Below are positions 61,101-64,000 of a stretch of 64,000 nucleotides of DNA, one piece after another. Every line of letters begins with the position of its first letter. The first letter of the stretch is position 1. The stretch is from Ailurus styani (Eukaryota > Chordata > Mammalia > Carnivora > Ailuridae), in assembly GCA_002007465.1 (NCBI GenBank), contig LNAC01000036.1, forward strand, positions 6,403,852 through 6,467,851, in the 5' to 3' direction. The translations under genes were made by a program, and so were the position numbers. The notes below the pieces were generated by a model that saw only the letters and a program-made list of their open reading frames with translations, was not told the origin of the DNA and searched no databases.

Positions 61101-61250
61101 AAGGAGCATTTCTGGGGTGCTAACAAAAAGGATGTCATTCAGTAATACAGAATTCAGTTGCACAATTAATGTCCTAGACAATAAAAGCTTATTCCATTCC
61201 AATCTGTCCTCAACTCCTACTCACCTAACAAATACATTGTTAAAAATTCA
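58140..61250. other. Unique intronic sequence
   Basis: Three kilobases without a recognised transposon. It includes the undetermined base and G-run at 59421-59445 and a candidate conserved segment at 58440-58530 (gataaattttttattg, ttgtaattat, gcagctga). A 167-codon frame at 60838-61341 runs into an L1 and is not a gene. Confidence 0.4.
59421..59445. repeat. N plus 24-G homopolymer
   Basis: The only ambiguous base in the window (59421) is followed by 24 G, which suggests an unresolved homopolymer in the assembly. Confidence 0.95.
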
Positions 61251-61254
61251 GCCA

Positions 61255-61835
61255 TTCTTAGGGAAAATATTTGCAAATCACCTATCTGTTCAGAGATTAA
61301 TATCCACAACATACAAAGAACTCCAAACGCTCAAAAACTAAAAAAAAAAAACCACACAATTCAAAAACGGGCAAAAAGCTTGAACAGACAAGAGCGCCTA
61401 GGTGGCACAGTCGATTAAGTGTCTTGACTCTTGGTTTCAGCTCAGGTTATAATCTCAGGATCCTGGGATCAGGTTGGGCTCCACACTCAGCACAGAGTCT
61501 GCTTGAGACTCTCTCTCCCTCCACCCCTCCTCCCCCTAAAATGAATAAATAAGTAAATCTTTAAAAACAAACAAACAAACAAAACTTGAAGAGACAGTTA
61601 TCCAAAGAAGATACATGAATGGCCAATGAGCACATGCAATAAAGCTCAACATCCTTAATCATTAGAGATTAACCAAGGAGCAGGATGAAACTACTGGGAA
61701 TAATGGATATACGTTCACTGTCTTGATCTCGGTCATGGTTTCACAGGTGTGGCAAAACTCATAAAACTGTAAACTTTAAATATGTGCAGTTTGTTGTATG
61801 TAAGTTATACTGCAATAAAACTATTGAGGGAGGGG
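61255..61835 (+). mobile_element. L1M ORF2-3' UTR pieces with internal deletion
   Basis: 'gaaaatatttgcaaatcacctatc', 'agagattaatatccacaacatacaaagaactcc' then, after a SINE, 'atggccaatgagcacatgc', then a jump to 3' UTR 'ttcactgtcttgatctcggtcatggtttcacagg', 'tgtgcagtttgttgtatgtaagttatactgcaataaaact'. About 0.9 kb of L1 between the two is missing. Confidence 0.8.
61391..61582 (+). mobile_element. CAN-SINE in L1
   Basis: Head 'gagcgcctaggtggcacagtc'. Target duplication aagcttgaacagaca (before) and aaacttgaagagaca (after); (AAAC)n tail. Confidence 0.92.
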
Positions 61836-61992
61836 TGCGGAAATCAACCATTCTTGTTGGCTGCCTTCCCTTGACAACTGGGAGATGGCACTGCGGGTCT
61901 TCCTTTCTCACCAGCACTGAACACTGCCACTCTTCACCAATAAAAAGATGGGGGACTTCATACAATCATTCCTCATCACCTCTGCCTCTTCT

Positions 61993-62190
61993 TTTTTTTT
62001 TTAAAGATTTTATTTATTTATTTGACAGAGAGAGACACAGCAAGAGAGGGAACACAAGCAGGGGAAGTGTGAGAGGGAGAAGCAGGCTCCCTGCAAAGCA
62101 GGGAGCCCAATGTGGGGCTCGATCCCAGGACCCCAGGATCATGACCTGAGCCAAAGGCAGACGCTTAACGACTGAGCCACCCAGATGCCC
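61993..62190 (-). mobile_element. CAN-SINE
   Basis: Reverse element ending gagccacccagatgcccc. Perfect 16-bp target duplication cacctctgcctcttct at 61977-61992 and 62191-62206. Confidence 0.97.
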
Positions 62191-62214
62191 CACCTCTGCC
62201 TCTTCTAATCTGGG

Positions 62215-62765
62215 CCACCTTCTCTAATCTGGATTACAGCAATAACTTCTTTCTCCTGTTTCCAGTGCTGCCTCCCTCCTTCCACTCGAAACCACAGTGG
62301 CTCCTGTCTCATGCCATGCCACAGACAAGCCAAGTACCTTGCATTACAGTATTACTTCTATAATAGCTTCTGCCCACTCTGCACCCTTCGTCTCTCCTCT
62401 CTGTCTTCATTACTGTTACTCCCCCTCTTCTCACTCAATTCTATCTGTGCTTGCTGCTTCTGAAATATCTCAACATCGTGTTCCATCTCTGGGCCTTCCA
62501 TATTCCCTCTAGCCAGGCTGGTCTCCTCCCGCTCACTCTCTCCTTCCAGGCTTAGTGCAAACCTGACCTTCAAAATGAAGCCTACTTTCCCACTTAAAAC
62601 TGTACACCTGTGCCTTCCCTTTGTTTACTACCTTCTTGTTTGTTTTCTGTCTCTCCTTGCTAAAACATAAGCTCTGTGAGGGTAGGGATTTTTGTTGTGG
62701 CTATATGCTCAGCATCTAGAAGAGTGCTTGCCAAACAGTAGCTGCTTACTCTTCAATGCATAAAT
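62215..62765 (+). mobile_element. L2 3' region
   Basis: Plus-strand L2 order: 'ggattacagcaataacttc', 'ctgggccttccatattccctc', 'cttccaggcttagtgcaaacc', 'taagctctgtgagggtagggatttttg', 'cagcatctagaagagtgcttgcc'. Confidence 0.85.
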
Positions 62766-62845
62766 AATTCCATGGGGATTAAATGTGACTTAGGCCACCA
62801 AACAGGTTTTACTGAACAGTGTGAGTGACTTCCCGAATAACTAAC

Positions 62846-63048
62846 AGGGGTGCCTGGGTGGCTTAGTTGGTTGGGCATCCAACTGCTGATTTCAGTTCAG
62901 GTCATGATCTCGGGGTTATGAGGTGGAGCCCCATGTCAGTCGGGCTCCACGCTCAGTGGAGAGTCAGCCTAATAGTCTCTCTCTCCCTCTCCCTCTGTCC
63001 CTCCCCACTTCGATTTCTAAAATAAATAAATAAATCTTAAGAAAAAAT
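62846..63048 (+). mobile_element. CAN-SINE
   Basis: Head ggggtgcctgggtggcttag, older type. Tail (AAATA)n ending aagaaaaaataa. Confidence 0.92.
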
Positions 63049-63499
63049 AATAGCACATGGCATAATACAATGAAACAAAGTCAAATGAGCTTTAAGACCT
63101 CAGACAGGGATGCCAGGAATCATAGGAAAATATTAAATATCACAGCATTTTAAAAAAATTATCAGTGCTCCCAAACTCCTAGCCGCAGTTACAATCTAAC
63201 CTTTCATGCTTTCAAAGGTGAGCTAAGGAATGTGAAGCTACTCATTTCAAAGTCAAGTATGGTAACGAATTTCCATCCTTAAATGAATTCAACTTTTCTT
63301 GAATCAAAGACATGAAATGGGAGTCTAAAATTCCAAGAAAATTATTACAAAGTCCTTTTTTCTAGCCTATCACATACTCTGCAGGAATCATGGACTGGCC
63401 GCTCTGCCCTTTCCTCCTTTGCCTTTCTCAGGAAATCTGGAAAACAGTATCAAGAATCTGCAATACTTGGCACTAGTTAAAATTCTTAAGAATTATTTT

Positions 63500-63800
63500 T
63501 CCTATAAAGACAATGTTGTGGCAAGGATGCAGAGAAAGGAGAATCCTCCTACACTGTTGGTGGGAATGCAAGCTGGTGCAGCCACTCTGGAACAAACAGT
63601 ATGGAGGTTCCTCATAAAGTTGAAAATAGAGCTACCCTATGACCCAGCAATCGCACTACTGGGTATTTACCCTAAAGATACAAATGTAGGAATCCGAAGG
63701 GGCACGTGCACCCAAATGTTTATAGCAGCAATGTCCACAATAGCCAAACTATGGGAAGAACCTAGATGTCCATCAACAGATGAATGGATAAAGAAGATGT

Positions 63801-63842
<42 letters not shown>

Positions 63843-64000
63843 ATGGAATACTATGCAGCCATCAAAAACCTGAAATCTTACCATTTGCAACTACGTGGAT
63901 GGAACTAGAGAGTATTATGCTAAGCGAAAAAAATCAATCAAGAAAGACAATTATCATATAATCTCTCTGATACAAGGAATTTGAGAGGCAAGGCAGTGAG
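63500..64000 (+). mobile_element. Young carnivore L1, 5'-truncated, continues off the right edge
   Basis: Starts in the ORF2 C-terminal part ('gttgtggcaaggatgcagag') and stays nearly open to the edge: residues AIALLGIYPKDTNV, CPSTDEWIKKMWY, ATTWMELESIMLS are the conserved L1 ORF2 tail. The open frame from 63419 to 63961 includes a (TA)n expansion coding Tyr-Ile repeats. Low divergence implies recent insertion; a stop follows at 63961. Confidence 0.92.
63802..63838. repeat. (TA)n microsatellite inside L1 ORF2
   Basis: About 18 TA units, expanded from the short tata motif usual at this L1 position. Confidence 0.95.

Noticed and set aside
60838..61341. 167-codon plus-strand open frame
   Set aside because: Its second half is the L1 fragment at 61255; no similarity to known protein in the first half.

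Overview
This is vertebrate nuclear DNA from a carnivoran, most likely a mustelid (ferret, mink, marten or otter type). The organism call rests on about 38 tRNA-Lys-derived CAN-SINEs, in both orientations. Many carry the head variant with 'gtgggttaaagcctctgcc', which I associate with the Mustelidae. Carnivore-type L1 3' ends are also present, over a background of old mammalian L1M, L2, MIR and MER5 copies.

The only gene I can support is FTO, the Fe(II)/2-oxoglutarate-dependent RNA demethylase, on the minus strand. Four internal coding exons are present, in transcription order: exon 5 (51669-51812), exon 6 (25977-26056), exon 7 (20913-21056) and exon 8 (13518-13637). They join in frame into 162 residues plus part of one codon, matching human residues about 251-413 without indels. 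They include Tyr295, the third iron ligand His307, and the 2-oxoglutarate-binding residues Arg316, Ser318 and Arg322. Exon numbers assume the canonical nine-exon human gene. Exons 1-4 lie beyond the right edge and exon 9 beyond the left edge. The human comparison is from memory.

Layout: 1-13517 is part of intron 8. 13638-20912 is intron 7. 21057-25976 is intron 6. 26057-51668 is intron 5 (25.6 kb), which holds a near-full-length ancient L1 (about 26.6-33.6 kb), a second L1 with a probable solitary LTR inside it (37.8-39.9 kb) and many SINEs. 51813-64000 is part of intron 4, which has an old L1 at 52.1-55.0 kb, the densest SINE clusters, and a young 5'-truncated L1 running off the right end.

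No novel coding system was found; other open frames are repeat fragments, antisense shadows or chance. The more unusual signals are structural. An inverted SINE pair sits 82 nt past the exon 5 donor. At two loci retroelements used the same target site twice, leaving three copies of the target duplication. One SINE carries a perfect 21-bp inverted repeat. A roughly 413-bp LTR-like insert has two CCAAT boxes. There are several nested insertions, and an 8.7-kb stretch around exon 8 has no recognisable lineage-specific insertion.
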